NCBI GenBank assembly: GCA_020091685.1
Contig: CM034608.1
Coordinates: 5,246,751 to 5,310,750, forward strand
Direction of reading: 5' to 3'
DNA: 64,000 bases
DNA from: Lutjanus erythropterus
Taxonomy: Eukaryota > Chordata > Actinopteri > Lutjaniformes > Lutjanidae
A program made the translations under genes and the position numbers. Below the pieces are notes generated by a model. That model worked only from the letters and a program-made list of their open reading frames with translations, searched no databases and was not told where the DNA came from. Numbering within the stretch: position 1 is the first letter of the stretch; the number at the start of each line of letters is the position of its first letter. Of the stretch, positions 1-11,930 are shown one piece after another.

Positions 1-539
1 CCGCCTTTGTTTACTCTGCAGCTAAATATTGTTCCATCAATAATGGACTCCAAACACAGAATCAGGCTTTTAGTTTTAGGTAATCCTGAATGTTTTACAG
101 GAGATTTTTTTTTTCTTTTTGCTGTGTTTTATTGTCTCGGGAGCATAATTGGAGTATTCTGTTTTCTTCATTTGTTTTAGGTTTTAGGAGGAACATGGGC
201 TCAGTGCCTCGTGGATGTAACTCCAGATGCTATTGTGTCCGAGGTTTTTGTGGAAGTGTTGCCCGAAATCCTCAAGACAAAGGCAGCAGATATGGAAGGG
301 AAAATATAAACCCTGGAAAGAATCAAATCCTCCAAAATTCTCATTTGCCGACACTTATGAAAGGAGGACGGGGGGTTAAACTGGAGCACCAAACGAGGTG
401 ATGTCCAAAAGAGAAAAAAAAAAAGAAAAAAAGCACGTCAACGCGGCAGTCTACCTAACCCTCCTGAGGTGTTTCAGGTGCCATGTTTCCTACTCCCCGC
501 CTCCCATCAGATCAGAGCGAAATAAAGACAGATTGATAA

Positions 540-900
540 ATTCACGGATGGGTGTGAACACTGCCAAATCGAGTCAGACCCCGACCAAAGTAAACGCCGT
601 GCCACGGAGCGAGAAAAGAGAAGGAGAAAAGAGAAGGAGGGATGGAGGGGGAGAGAAGATTTGGGGCTCTAATGCCAGCCTTATGCGTCTTTTAGTCGTT
701 TCCGCCGTCGGGGCTTGGCACCGACACGGCGCTGTCAGCCAGCCAACAAAAATCTGCAGTGCCTGCCGCATTTCAGCAGCCCTGTTTTGTCTGAGACCAA
801 CGCACACACACGTTTAAAAACACACACTCGCGCGGCGCGCGCACGCTCCGTGCTGCAAATCTGCGACGTTTTTTCCTCACGAAAAACCGAACCTTCGGAA
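540..900. promoter_or_regulatory. CpG-richer unique block, possible regulatory element
   Basis: CpG density is much higher than in the surrounding intron, with CGCGCGGCGCGCGCACG at 830-846 and several sites between 560 and 740. A TAAACGCC and an ACAATG-free SOX-poor context give no clear motif story. There is no open frame with recognisable product; overlapping short frames on both strands are consistent with chance. It may be a CpG island remnant or a conserved element. Confidence 0.2.
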
Positions 901-1062
901 GGAAAATGTAGAAACTGAAGTGAAATGAAATTCCCCCAAAACAAAGGAAGGAGTTTATTTCCTTTTTTATAGATCAAACACACCCTGAACAAGATTTCCC
1001 CCCCCCCTTTATTTATTTATTTTTTTTGCAGTGCCATGAACACACCACGCTGCTTTGGAATA

Positions 1063-2600
1063 TTAATTTGAAATATAGTTCTCCTGTTGAAGTCCTGCTG
1101 TTCGGAGGGTTTGGTGGTGTCGCCCTGTTTGTCGCCTCATTGTTGTTTGTGTTGTTTGTCTATTGATTCCAGGGTGGAGGAGGGGTGAAAGGGTGTGTGT
1201 GTGTGTGTGTATGTGTGTGTGATGGGATGGGGGGGTGTTGGATAATGAAGGCTGTTTGGTAACGAGAGGGTGGGGGGGGGCTGTTCTTTGGGTCTCATTC
1301 ACATGAACAGGGAACAAGTGTCATGGCTGCTGCTGAATTTGAATCCACAACCACACAGACAAATCAACTCTGATACATACACACGCAAATATATAGAAAA
1401 ATACACGTATATTTCTTTCTTAGTCAAACAGTGACAGTGACCAACACTTAAACACATAATCAGAAACATGCATCCTCTGTCAAGGGTCATGAAAGTTGCC
1501 TTTTTCAAAGATTCATGGCCACCAAACTGATAACAGGCTTTAGTTCCTAAAAGTCGACATTTTGAAAACTCTCTAACCGGTGAAAATTTATTCTCAAAGA
1601 ATTCTGTATGTGTGAAACATATGTAATTTATGAAAAGTTTTGGTTTGCTTTAATCTTTTTTTTAAACTTGCTCAGAAAGAAAAATGTCCCAGACAAGAAT
1701 TTACAACTTCAGACAATTTAAAAATGTGTTAAAAGCCTTCAAAATCTAAAACTAACAACACCTACTGATAACATGGGTATAAAAATGAGCTACCATAATC
1801 ATCTTTGTTTTGAAGTTTTTTTAAATGAAAATGTTGGCCCAGATCTCCATGAACTTTGATTTTTATAAAGACATGATTTTATCAGACCAGATCAAAAGGG
1901 TTAGCTACGCCTTCAGGACCCTCTGTCTCACTTCCTGGTTTTAAAAAAGGCAGGATGACTGCTCAAGCTAAACTTTCTATTTTTCCACAAATCCATTAAA
2001 TAATATTTCTATCAAGTGTGTCTCATCCGTAACATGTCAACTCTGTAGTTCTTCTGAATCAAAGCTGAATATATAAAATATATTTTCCAGCATAAATGAA
2101 AAGTAAAAATCAAAACCATCCTCAAAATAGAATTTTTCTCAGTTCTCAAGAAGTGAGTGGTATGTATGCTGCTATGTCAGAAAAAGAAAAACACATCAGT
2201 ATCATGTCAGGACTTGAAAAGTTTATCATTATAATAAGATATTCTTCACATTATAACACGATATTTGCTCATTATTACAACTTACAACCTTATCACATTA
2301 TAATAAACTATTAATCTCATCATAACTTGAAAAGTTTATTGTTAAGATACAAGAGATTTATCTACCTTATAGCAGGGTGGTTAGCAGGATTTTGATGTTT
2401 TGTATTTGAACTCCACCTTTAAAAAAAAGAAAAGAAAAAGAAAAGTGATGTTTAGTTTACATTAATGACTAACGAAAAAAAGTTTTAACAGTGAGAAAAC
2501 ACAAGTCAGGATGGCACTGATCCTCACTGAAATGTCCGTGAAAAAAGGGATAGAAAGTTAATGACAAAAATCTGACAAGGTTTTTTTGCAGGAATGTACA
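1063..2600. other. Intron, no gene seen
   Basis: AT-rich sequence with a short GT/G-rich run at 1195-1290 that explains the open frames on the minus strand there. Nothing else recognisable. Confidence 0.6.
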
Positions 2601-2628
2601 TACAGACAGTGGAGGGGCCCAGAGAGCC

Positions 2629-2780
2629 AGAGGTGGGAAGTAATTAAGTACAAATACTTTGTTACTGTACTTTGGTGGATTTTTCAAGTATCTGAGTATT
2701 CATTGTTCAGACAACTTTTACAAATATCTGTGCTTACTACTACTTATGTTTTCAAAAAAAGGCTTGTTACTTTAGCTTTA
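2629..2780 (+). repeat. Teleost interspersed repeat, AGAGGTGGGAAGTAA end
   Basis: The start AGAGGTGGGAAGTAATTAAG and the following CAAATACTTTGTTACTGTAC match the terminal part of a repeat that is very common in percomorph fish, thought to be a non-autonomous DNA transposon. Only one end is clear; the right side is too diverged to place. Confidence 0.5.
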
Positions 2781-2924
2781 TGGCATTTGTGGGGAATTAA
2801 TAATTATTTTTATTTTGCATGCTGTCCTCCCAGCATCAAGACTGAACACATAGAAAGACAATTCCCTGTGTGTCCATCAGGGCATATCACGCACAACAGA
2901 CGCAATGAGAGGAAAACTAGGTAA

Positions 2925-3085
2925 AAGACGCAACAAATAGAAAATGATATCACAAGACGGAAATGCCACAAAAGACATAACAAAATGAAAACGACTTAAC
3001 AAGCACAAAAAGATGTATTAGACGATAAACAATGTAACATAACGAAAAAGACGTAACAAGACAAAAATGATGTTTAAAGATGAAA
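2925..3085. repeat. Degenerate A-rich tandem repeat
   Basis: Phrases of the type AAAAGACGTAACAAGACAAA recur about every 25-30 bases across this stretch with many changes. It looks like an old minisatellite. Confidence 0.5.
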
Positions 3086-3466
3086 ACAGTGTGAAAAACT
3101 TCAGGTGAAGTTTAATGAAATGAAATTAATAAATTGTTATTTTGTTTGATATCTTTGTGACACATACATATGCAGTGATGACTGCTGGGTAATATGTATG
3201 TTGATGTTCAATATCAAGTTGGCATGTTGTAACTTTCTCTTTGACCTCTCTCCTTTTCCAGTACAACAGAGAAATGAACTCATATGACTGTAAAATCCAA
3301 CATATCCATCTCAAACATATATGTGTGTGTGTATGTGTGCGTATGTGTGTTCACGCTTCGTAACTAGTAACTAGCATGCACTAGGGCCCATCATAACCAC
3401 CTTATTCTACTGGTCTCGTGGCCCTATTAGCATGCACTTTCTGTGTTGGCAATGCTACCATCTGTG

Positions 3467-4012
3467 TTGGCCTACAAAAGTGTGTCATCCCTGCAGCAGA
3501 CTGTAGATCAGTGCACACTACACAGGCCTCTGTAGACCAGGATGCAATGGAGTAGCTCTAAAAGACCAGAATGCACTGCAGTTTCAGGCTAGATTACTGC
3601 TCTTGTGGCTTATGGATTAGATGCCTTGGTGACTGAAACAAGTTCAGAAGCATTCTGGGAAATGTAGGAAATCACAAACAGGACTAAATTTCAGAAAAGT
3701 TTTATATCAACTAACTACTTTATGAGCAGCTGATATTCAACCAAAATGTTTAAATATTTGTATGTGACATCAGGCGACTGATGTCACATACAAATAATAT
3801 ATATACCAAATTAAAAGACTTTAAAACTTAATTGAATTAATTAAAACTTGATTTTAAAAGATAAACAGCAGGTAACACCAGTGTGTGTTTGGCTCAAAGT
3901 GGATAATAAAACACACATTTTTTTTTACTGCAGAGAAAACCAATTACCAGAAGTACTGTCACTGATGCTTAGTCAATAAACACAAAGAATTAATTTAAAA
4001 GATAATTAAAAT
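3467..4012 (+). repeat. Direct duplication 1, copy A
   Basis: About 545 bases that recur at 5863-6440. Both copies share TGGGAAATGTAGG, AAACAGCAGGTAACACCAGT, GTGTGTTTGGCTCAAAGTGG and CTGATGCTTAGTCAATAAAC in the same order. This copy is bracketed by a shorter direct repeat of about 60 bases (3361-3422 and 4038-4099, both ending in CACTGGTCTCGTGG or a variant). It contains an 18-19 bp perfect palindrome at 3755-3796 that copy B lacks. Confidence 0.8.
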
Positions 4013-4099
4013 AAATAATAATATAAATTTAATTACATGTAACTAGCCTGCTCTAAGGCCCGTTATAACTACTTTACACCACTGGTCTCGTGGGCCTCG

Positions 4100-5100
4100 G
4101 TTTCTTTTTGTCAGTCAAGCCACCAAACTGTCAGGCGTCAATATCTGATCACAAAGTAAAAATAACACACACGAACATCAGAAAAGCTTTATTATGAATT
4201 ATGAGTTGTGAATGAGTGAAAGGGAGATACAGCTCTGCATATTGGACATTTTCAGATATACTTCATTTTGTCACTTTTCCAAACCACTGACTGAAAGGCT
4301 GCTCATAATTAGCATGATTAGCACACAGGGTGTGTGTGTACTCAGGTAGCATTAGCACCATTAGCTGTAGCTAGAGGAGGAAACAAGTTGATGTGAGACT
4401 GAAAGTAAACTTTTTTGATTATTAGATGACAGCTGAATCAGTTGTGTAACACGTATGTTCCCTCTGGCTGGACGAGTTTAAAACACTGGACTTTTGTGTT
4501 TTTTTGTTTTTTTTTGTTTTTTTTTTTAAGGAGAGGAGTCTTTGTGTGTGTGTGTGTGTGTGACAGATGTTGTTTTTCAATTCTGGGAGAAGAAACAAAC
4601 TTTTGTTCAGCTCGTGGAGTTTGTGAAGTAGTTTAGGTATTTTTGTGACATTTTTTGATTCACCACCGAAACTGTGTATTTGTTGTCTCTGTGTGGGCTG
4701 GACACAAGGGCGTGTTGATTTCGTGGATCGTACACAGAAATCAACAAATCATCTGCCTTCAGTATAGAACTTTTGGCTTTAATGCTTTCCACAGGTTTGA
4801 ATTTCTAACCATCTCCTTGGACGAGTATTAGTGTCAGGCATAAGGGAAAAAATGAGAAGAGGAAGAGTTTTTCTTTTTTCTTTTTTTTTATAATTGCATT
4901 TCAAGAAGTTTCAGAAACATCAGAAAAAAATAAAGCTGAAATGTCAAGAATAAAGTTGGAATACCAACAATAATAAAGTTAAAATGGTATTTTTCCCCTT
5001 GTGCCTGTACCATCTGCACTCTAAAACCTGTCTACACAAAATATTCTGCAGTGGTTGACTTAAATCATTGTATCTCTATATTATTTTTTTTTTTAACAAA
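4100..5100. other. Intron, no gene seen
   Basis: AT-rich with T-runs (4498-4530) and a short GT run (4543-4561). The open frames here are low complexity. Confidence 0.6.
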
Positions 5101-5104
5101 TGAT

Positions 5105-5690
5105 GTCGATACTCAAAATGTCTTTTCAATTTTGACCTAAAAAATAAGTGTGGAAAGCTTAAACCTGAATTTGATCTATTTCAGAATCATTTTTGATGTA
5201 CTTTTATTGGGTAATTTAATTTATTTGGCATTTCATTCGGTTTTTTACCAGCTTTAATGCCATGGAAATGGTAAATGAAGTCTTGCAGGAATAACTTATT
5301 AATGAGTTAGCATTTTGCACTTTCATATCGCTTGTTTCAGAGTTAGTGTTTTTTTTAAGGGCTTTTGGTTAGATGGCTGCAATAAGATCTAAAGTTAACA
5401 AAACAAAAATACTTGCAAATTGACTCCCGCACACTGTCTAACTTCCAGTGTGTCATTTATTTGCCATGTTTCGGTACTAGGTCTTCATCAGGCCAGTACC
5501 AAAACGTCACAAATAAAAGACATGTTGCAAGTTAGACGGTGTGCAGGAGTCCCCTTTGCAACTTTTTGGTCTACTCGCATCTCTCTAGCACTCCTGTCTT
5601 ATCTATAATAATAGATGTGCAAAGTGTTTGCTTTGTTCCAAATCACATTTTTTTCTAAGTCATAAAATATATTAAAAAATATCACAAGTG
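5105..5690 (+). repeat. Direct duplication 2, copy 1 (interrupted)
   Basis: The block matches 9129-9488 in the same orientation: AATGTCTTTT, GAATTTGA, TTTCAGAATCATTTTTGAT, CTTTTGGTTAGATGG and TAAAATA-TATCACA recur in order. The match is interrupted by the foldback element at 5413-5561, which is absent from the other copy. Confidence 0.75.
5413..5561. mobile_element. Foldback/MITE-like palindromic element
   Basis: The whole 149 bases form one long imperfect hairpin. The left arm TTGCAAA-TTGACTCCCGCACAC pairs with GTGTGCAGGAGTCCCCTTTGCAA at the right end, and the inner arms (CATTTATTTGCCATGTTTCGG and CCAAAACGTCACAAATAAAAG) pair around a short centre with TCTTCATCAGG. It sits inside copy 1 of duplication 2 and is missing from copy 2, so it was inserted after the duplication or lost from copy 2. 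No coding capacity. Confidence 0.7.
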
Positions 5691-5862
5691 GCTAAATGAG
5701 ACTACAGAGGAAGAGGCTGTGTAGTTTGTTTGTAGCCGAACGTTAGCTTTTTATTTCTGGTGATTGCATTTATGCTTCAAAAATCAGAAAACTTATGTTT
5801 ATTTGTGAGAATTATCTTGCTGAGCAAAACGTCGAGGGAACCAGAGTGATGCAAGCCTCCAG

Positions 5863-6440
5863 GTTGGCTTACAAAAATACGTCATCCCTGCAGAACTTTA
5901 TAGTAAACGCTGAAGCAGCCTCAGAAGACCAGGGTGCACTGCAGCAGCTTCAGTGGACCAGAAGGCACTGCAGTTACACGACAGGACGCAGTTTAATTAT
6001 TAAACTAAAACAGCATTCACCCCCTTTGAGGTTCATGAGCTAGATGCCTCATTAACTGAAAGCAAGGTGAAAAGCATTCTGGGAAATGTAGGCAATCACT
6101 CACAAAACTAACTTTTGTGAAAGTTTTACGTTAACTGTTGACTACAAATTGTTTTATGAACAGCTGATATCAAACTGAAAGGTTTAAATATTCCTATGTG
6201 ACATCAGGGAGCTTGTTTACCAAATTAAAATAGTTTAATTGAATAAATTAAGCTAGATTTAAAAAGATAAACAGCAGGTAACACCAGTGTGTGTTTGGCT
6301 CAAAGTGGATAGTAAAACCCAGATACTTTTTTACTGCAGAGAAAACCAATAACCAGATGTACTGTCACTGATGCTTAGTCAATAAACACAAATAAAGAAC
6401 ATTTTATTCTCACAATTAATTTGAAAGAGAATTGAAATAA
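5863..6440 (+). repeat. Direct duplication 1, copy B
   Basis: Second copy of the 3467-4012 block, same orientation, about 2.4 kb downstream. It has an extra segment near 5990-6030 and lacks the palindrome. I do not know whether this is a local duplication or two copies of a dispersed repeat. Confidence 0.8.
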
Positions 6441-7059
6441 TCCAGAGATAACTTTTGATGTATAAAAATGAACCTATGGCAGCCTCCCGTATCAAACTTT
6501 TAAAAATTGTGAAAAATGTTAATAAGAAAAGAGTCGGAGCTGTGGTCCAATCAGCAGCCTGATCTGCTGTGATATGGCTGAAGGTAGAAGCCGACAGATG
6601 TGAGCTGGATGCTGCGTCTCTCGAGTCGTTCTCGTCGCTCGTATACGTTCATCTGTTGTTTGATGTATTCACTCACTCCGGTGCCAAGAAATCAGTGCCT
6701 GCTGGGATTGAAGGAAGGATGGGGGGTGTGTGTGGTGTGTGTGTGTTGGGGGGGGGTTGTCTGTTAGACGACGGTTACTCATCGACCATCGTCTGTTAAA
6801 TTAATGTTGATCCCCCCCAAAAAATGTTACGCTTTACACGGGAAGACAACGCCATGAATAAATATATAGATTATTTCAAATTCAGCGCTGGCGGGATCGT
6901 TTCAGAGTGTCTGTTAGAGTGTGTGTTGATGTGTGTGCGCGCGTGTGTGTCGGTACCTTTCAGACTTTGTAGAAACTTCTGGACCGGTGCCCGGCGGTGT
7001 CATGGAAACGCTTGAATCGCTCAGAATGATTCATGTCTGCACAGTCCAACCCTCCCCCA

Positions 7060-7126
<67 letters not shown>

Positions 7127-9128
7127 CACACAGCATGCAGGAAGAGGGAGTTTAACCCTTCTTCTATCCATCTTCCCCACCCCTCCCCACTTCCCTTTCT
7201 CTTCCCTCTCCTCTCTTTCTTTCCCCTCATCATCTCGCCATCCTCGTCAAATCGCACTATTAGTCACATAGTTTATTAAAATGGACTCATTATATGGATG
7301 TCAGAGGAGATCACGTCTGCTGAGTGTTTCCTTTCACGCAGAGAAAGACTCGACATGACTCTCTGAAAGAGGGAGTCTAGACGTCGACATCCACTCCGAG
7401 AACAACTCCATCGTGTCGCTTCTTTTTTTCCTCCTGATGAATCTGAATGAGAAGCAACACCTGATAGATGTCAAACAGAAAGAGAAAGATGTCAACTGCA
7501 CCTTTTTCTTCATCTATTAATCCGTGCACACAAATAGAGAAATGATTCAAATCAGGAATAACTGCCAGGATGAATTGATAGATGCCAGTCACAGTGATGG
7601 GGAAAGTCACTCAAAAGAAGATGTCAACAGTTTGATTTGATCATGATTTTTTTTTTTTTTGAATCTGGAAAAAAAAAACAAATAAACAAAATTCAAATGA
7701 AAAACTTTCATAAACTGTCATAACCAAAAGACAATCAAGACACTGACATGGACATGAACAACTCGCATTGTTTTTTGCCTCACATGTCTCACATGTCATA
7801 TTTTCACTACATGATCATTGTGACTAAAATAATTCACAGTGATTATATTATCATGATATCTAAAGAAAATCGCTCAGCCAAATTCATACTTAACTTTGTT
7901 AACTGCGTTTTGTCTCTTTTTTTCACAAATGAATTAGACTCCAAATACGAGTGTAGGAAGGTGAAGGCCGAAACTGTACGAAGGTGTACAAAAAGTGGAA
8001 TTATAGATATTAATAAATAGTGAAAAGGTGCGTTGGCGGAGGTCGACAAATGATTTAAAAGCACACAGTATGTTTAAGAGGTGATGGATTAATATTGGGT
8101 GTATTATCAACATGATGTCAGTACATAATTTTTAAAATATCATGATTATGACCAACACTGGTTGATACTGTGACACTCTTAAAATCAGTGAAGAATTTAA
8201 CAATTGGATTAATGTTTTTGGAACAATGTAATATTGAAGTTTGTCTTGTATTCTGGATGTGAAAACACCTCGGTGTTCTGTTTAGGTACTGACCATGGAG
8301 ATGATGGATCTTTATTAGATCTAATCTGAAAAAAAGTTCTATATACATGTCAATTAAACAATTATTAGAAATAAGAAATAAATAAAGAATAAAAAAAATA
8401 TATAAATACAAAGAAGATAAAGTATCCAAAACAGCTAAATCTGGTTTTACTTAAAATAAATAAATAAATAAAAATAATCATTGTCAAAGATGATAAAATT
8501 GAACTGAAGAAAGAATTCAATTAATTAATTAAAGAAACATGTCAGGATGAAGTGATAGATGCCAAACTGATGGATAAAATTGATTATTGTGAAATGGAAA
8601 AAGGGAAAAAAAAAGAAAAAGATTTGATGGCCTGTCAGTTACAGGAAGTAGATGAACCACACACACACATTTCCACTCACATCCGTTTCTCACCGTGCTC
8701 CCTGCCCTCCAATTAAAAAGTAAAATTTGGTAATACAATGTGCCACAGAATAATGAGCTGTTATATTTTATTATTTGTTTGACCTGTTGGATCTGTAACG
8801 GCAGCGATCTTCAGTTTTGTTTTTTTTTTCCAGTATGTATTATCACTTCTTCTATTATTCCTACTTGTGCTGTTGTCTTTGATAAATCAAATGATTATGC
8901 AGCAAAGTTTAACACCTCAAACATTATCGTCTATTTTCATTCCTCTCCTTCTCTGCTCGGCTCTTTTTCTTCTCTTCTTCAGCCTATACTTCTCTTTCTT
9001 CTTGTCTGTTTTCTCCCAAACTCTGTTATTATATGCAAGAGTGCGGCTGGTGTTGTTTTCACCTTGTCAGTCAGTGTTTGCCATCATGGCAAAATGTGGT
9101 CCAGGAGACACCTACTGTTTTTGTTTAT
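6441..9128. other. Intron with microsatellite and a small CpG-bearing block
   Basis: 6575-7015 is repeat-poor with CpG sites and contains an unusual AT-rich core (AATAAATATATAGATTATTT near 6857) next to GCGCTGGCGGGATCG; it could be a conserved element. The (CA)n at 7061-7132 follows. 7380-8720 is AT-rich; a phrase near 7567 (AGGATGAATTGATAGATGCC) recurs near 8542, suggesting a short old duplication. Confidence 0.5.
7061..7132. repeat. (CA)n microsatellite
   Basis: About 36 CA units with one CG interruption. It accounts for the open frames of poly Thr-His and Cys-Val on either strand. Confidence 0.95.
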
Positions 9129-9488
9129 ATCAATACTCATAATGTCTTTTTAATCTTGACCTTAAAAAGCAAGTGCAGAAAACTTAAACTTGAATTTGAC
9201 CTTTTTCAGAATGATTTTTGATATATTTTTGTTTGGTAAAACTCTACAGTTTCTACAATTTCTGCCAGTTTTAATGCCACAGAAACAGTAAATAAAGTTC
9301 TGCAGGAATGAGTCCTAAAACCCGGGAATGAGTCAGCGTTTTTCTGTTTTCGATTCCCTCGTTTCAAAGTTAGTGGGTTTTTTTAAATGACTTTTGGTTA
9401 GATGGTTGAAATTAGATCTATGGTTAACACAAACTAAAGATTTTCACGTTGTGTTCTACATCATAAAATAATCTAGAAAATATCACAC
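9129..9488 (+). repeat. Direct duplication 2, copy 2
   Basis: Uninterrupted partner of 5105-5690, about 4 kb downstream. Similarity is moderate, so the duplication is not recent. Confidence 0.75.
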
Positions 9489-9762
9489 AGCCCCCACTGT
9501 TGTACACAGACTTTCCTGAACTGAAGCCACAGTTTCTGTTGTTGAACCTGCTGACTGTGGTTTGACTGTGGTTTATAACACTGATCAGTAAGTGAGTGAA
9601 ATGAGATGCTGTCTGTTTAATGTTCTGTTTAGAGATTGAATTTTCTCTTCTGGCACCTGCTCTTTTTTCAGTGGTGAGCCAGCGTTTGTTACGCTGTGAC
9701 TAAGCTAAGCAAGCTAATGCTAACATTTGCAGTGGTTTCAGCTGTGGGCTGCATTCTGTATG

Positions 9763-9860
9763 AAGGCTGCAACTAAGGATTACCATTGTAGTCGATTAAT
9801 TGATCGATTATTTTCTTGATGAATCCATTGATTGTTGTTTGTCTACAAAATTACATACAA
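9763..9860 (+). mobile_element. MITE end, CTGCAACTAA/CGATTAAT family
   Basis: AAGGCTGCAACTAAGGATTA followed by TCGATTAATTGATCGATTAT and TTGTCTACAAAAT matches the terminus of a common teleost hAT-like MITE. Two more copies lie at 52937-53173 and 56552-56782, in the opposite orientation. Confidence 0.6.
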
Positions 9861-11110
9861 GTTACATGAGAGAGTTGATGTCCAACAGTATATAGAGAAA
9901 CTGAGAAAAACTAACACTGTTTAGTGTTAAGAAATGTTAAATCTTGACCCCAAAAAGAGTCAAAAATTACAATTTAATTGACACTCCATGGTGTAGACCT
10001 ATATAGACACATCAAAAGTGTTGAAATGAATTCTGACGGTGTTAATTTGGGCTGATTCTACTGTGTAGAACTTGTATTTGTTCTCTTCTCTTTTCTCCTC
10101 TCCTCTATTGATCCCTGATCAGAACAGATGAAGTGTGTGTTGAGGTAGCTGTCACTGCTGTGTGCTGCTGCTGATGTAATCACTGTGTTGTTCTGCAGTT
10201 AATGAAACTTTATTAAACTAATTGAGATAAACATTAACATGGAAGAAGTAATTAATGAAGAAGAAAATACCCAGCCTGCCCTGACAACTGTTGCCTTGTA
10301 TTGATCAGGAGAGATTACTGTATTGTTGGGTGTTTGATTGATTCTTGGTGCACTCTCTGCGTGTCACTGCAGGGAAGGAAGGAAGCTTCTTACCTCCTTA
10401 TTTACTTTTCCTAATATTCAGCCAAAGCCACCAACTTTCTCAGAAGTTTAACAAAGTGTTAACAAAGTCTCACCACACATGGGAGACAGGTGGTGAACCC
10501 TGGTCTCTGCTAACATTGTCCTTAGCTTGATACACCCACCAACCTCCAGTCACGTTGTCTTATCGAAAGTGTAGCATCTATTTATTTTTGGACGGTGACC
10601 TTTAGTGGAAATTTGAATCCACTTCTCACATTCAAATACTCTGAATCCCTCAGAGAATCTTTGTATGCAGCTTTTAAACCCTATAATTTCTCCTTTTGCC
10701 ACGGAGGAAAACTCCTCACCGAGGGGAGTAAAAACAACACAGTGGAAATCCAACCATCCAGCAATTATTAACTAAATAAATTGCATATACTTCTTCATGC
10801 ACAATGTATTTCATGCTACAATAACACTGTACTGCTACAAGCCACAGAATCTGACGTGTCATACAGCACTGGTTAAAAGTCCTCACTTTAACATGATGGA
10901 CACTACATATATTTAAGCAGGGAATTGTTGTTTTCTCCTTCATGAGAACCCTCCTCTCTAGTGCAGGAAACATGAGGCAGTGACCTCTCAGCTGTTGGTC
11001 CAGTGGAGAAAATAGGAAATATCATGACCCATGCATAACTACCACTATTAGGGAATTTAAGTAGTGTAGATAGTACAAAACGATTTTGAAGTTGTTTTGA
11101 TGAATTCTGT
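9861..11110. other. Intron, no gene seen
   Basis: AT-rich unique-looking sequence. No element recognised except a run of short open frames on the minus strand with no similarity I can name. Confidence 0.5.
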
Positions 11111-11111
11111 A

Positions 11112-11315
11112 GGAGGGTTATGTTAAAATACAACGTGGAAATCACCAAAATGGCTGACTTCCTGTTGGGTTTAGGCAATGGGTCTGAGAGACTTTTTTGC
11201 GCGTCTGGGCAAGATACGTGTGTGTCAATTTCCATGCATTTCGGTGAAATGTGCCATGAGGGCTGCTGTTTAGAAGGTGTGGCCAAATGGCTTGGCCCTG
11301 CCTACCACCAAAAGC
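11112..11315 (+). repeat. Teleost interspersed repeat (TGGCTGACTTCCTGTTGGGTT)
   Basis: The block around AAAATGGCTGACTTCCTG, GGTCTGAGAGACTTTTTTGC and GATACGTGTGTGTCAATTTC resembles a dispersed repeat I recall from percomorph introns, in which the same phrases occur in this order. The family name is not known to me. The 76- and 127-codon frames crossing it are not genes. Confidence 0.4.
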
Positions 11316-11534
11316 TATACCAGACAAAATCTTTTATTTTATTTTATTAAGTCAAATACCTGACTTTTAATATTGAATTTTACCACTAGGTGGAACATAA
11401 TGAGAGTGAAGTTGCAAGTCGATGAGTTTTCCACAACATATTCCTGCTATAATTCACAATAAATCTTATTAAGAAATTACATTTGTTCCTGTCCACTGAA
11501 GCTTTCTTGGGCTTTTAATTTGAAACAGATACTA

Positions 11535-11930
11535 GAGGTTGAGATCTGTGGGACCTGACGGGTTTGGGTCAGGCTGTATTTGTCACATATATCATGGGTT
11601 TACGTCAGGTTCGGGCTGTATCATTATCATTATTATCATTATGATTAGTAGTAGTAGTAGTAGCAGTAGTAGTATTATCAGTAGTGTGGGGTTTTTTTTC
11701 TCATTTTTCTTTCCACGCGAATTCAAATTCCCCCCATGTATTGTCACTGTTACTGCCAACTCCTACTGTCTGGTACACAGAGGGAAGCTTGTTAAGAAAA
11801 AGGTAGCTGAAATATGCTAATAAGGGACAGGTTCGCGTCGTGTTCGGGTCGTGTTTGGGTCATGTTCGGACAGAATTTTGTCAGGCTTGGGCCTTTGTGG
11901 GCCCAACTTTTCAGGCCAGATCAAAGTTCT
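11535..11930. repeat. Interspersed repeat rich in GGGTC/GGTTCGGG
   Basis: Starts near GAGATCTGTGGGACCTGACG and ends near GGGCCTTTGTGGGCCCAAC. The right part has repeated TCGTGTTCGGGTCGTGTTTGGG phrases. In the middle there is an ATT/TAG trinucleotide run (11620-11680). It resembles a dispersed fish repeat but I cannot assign a family. Confidence 0.4.
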
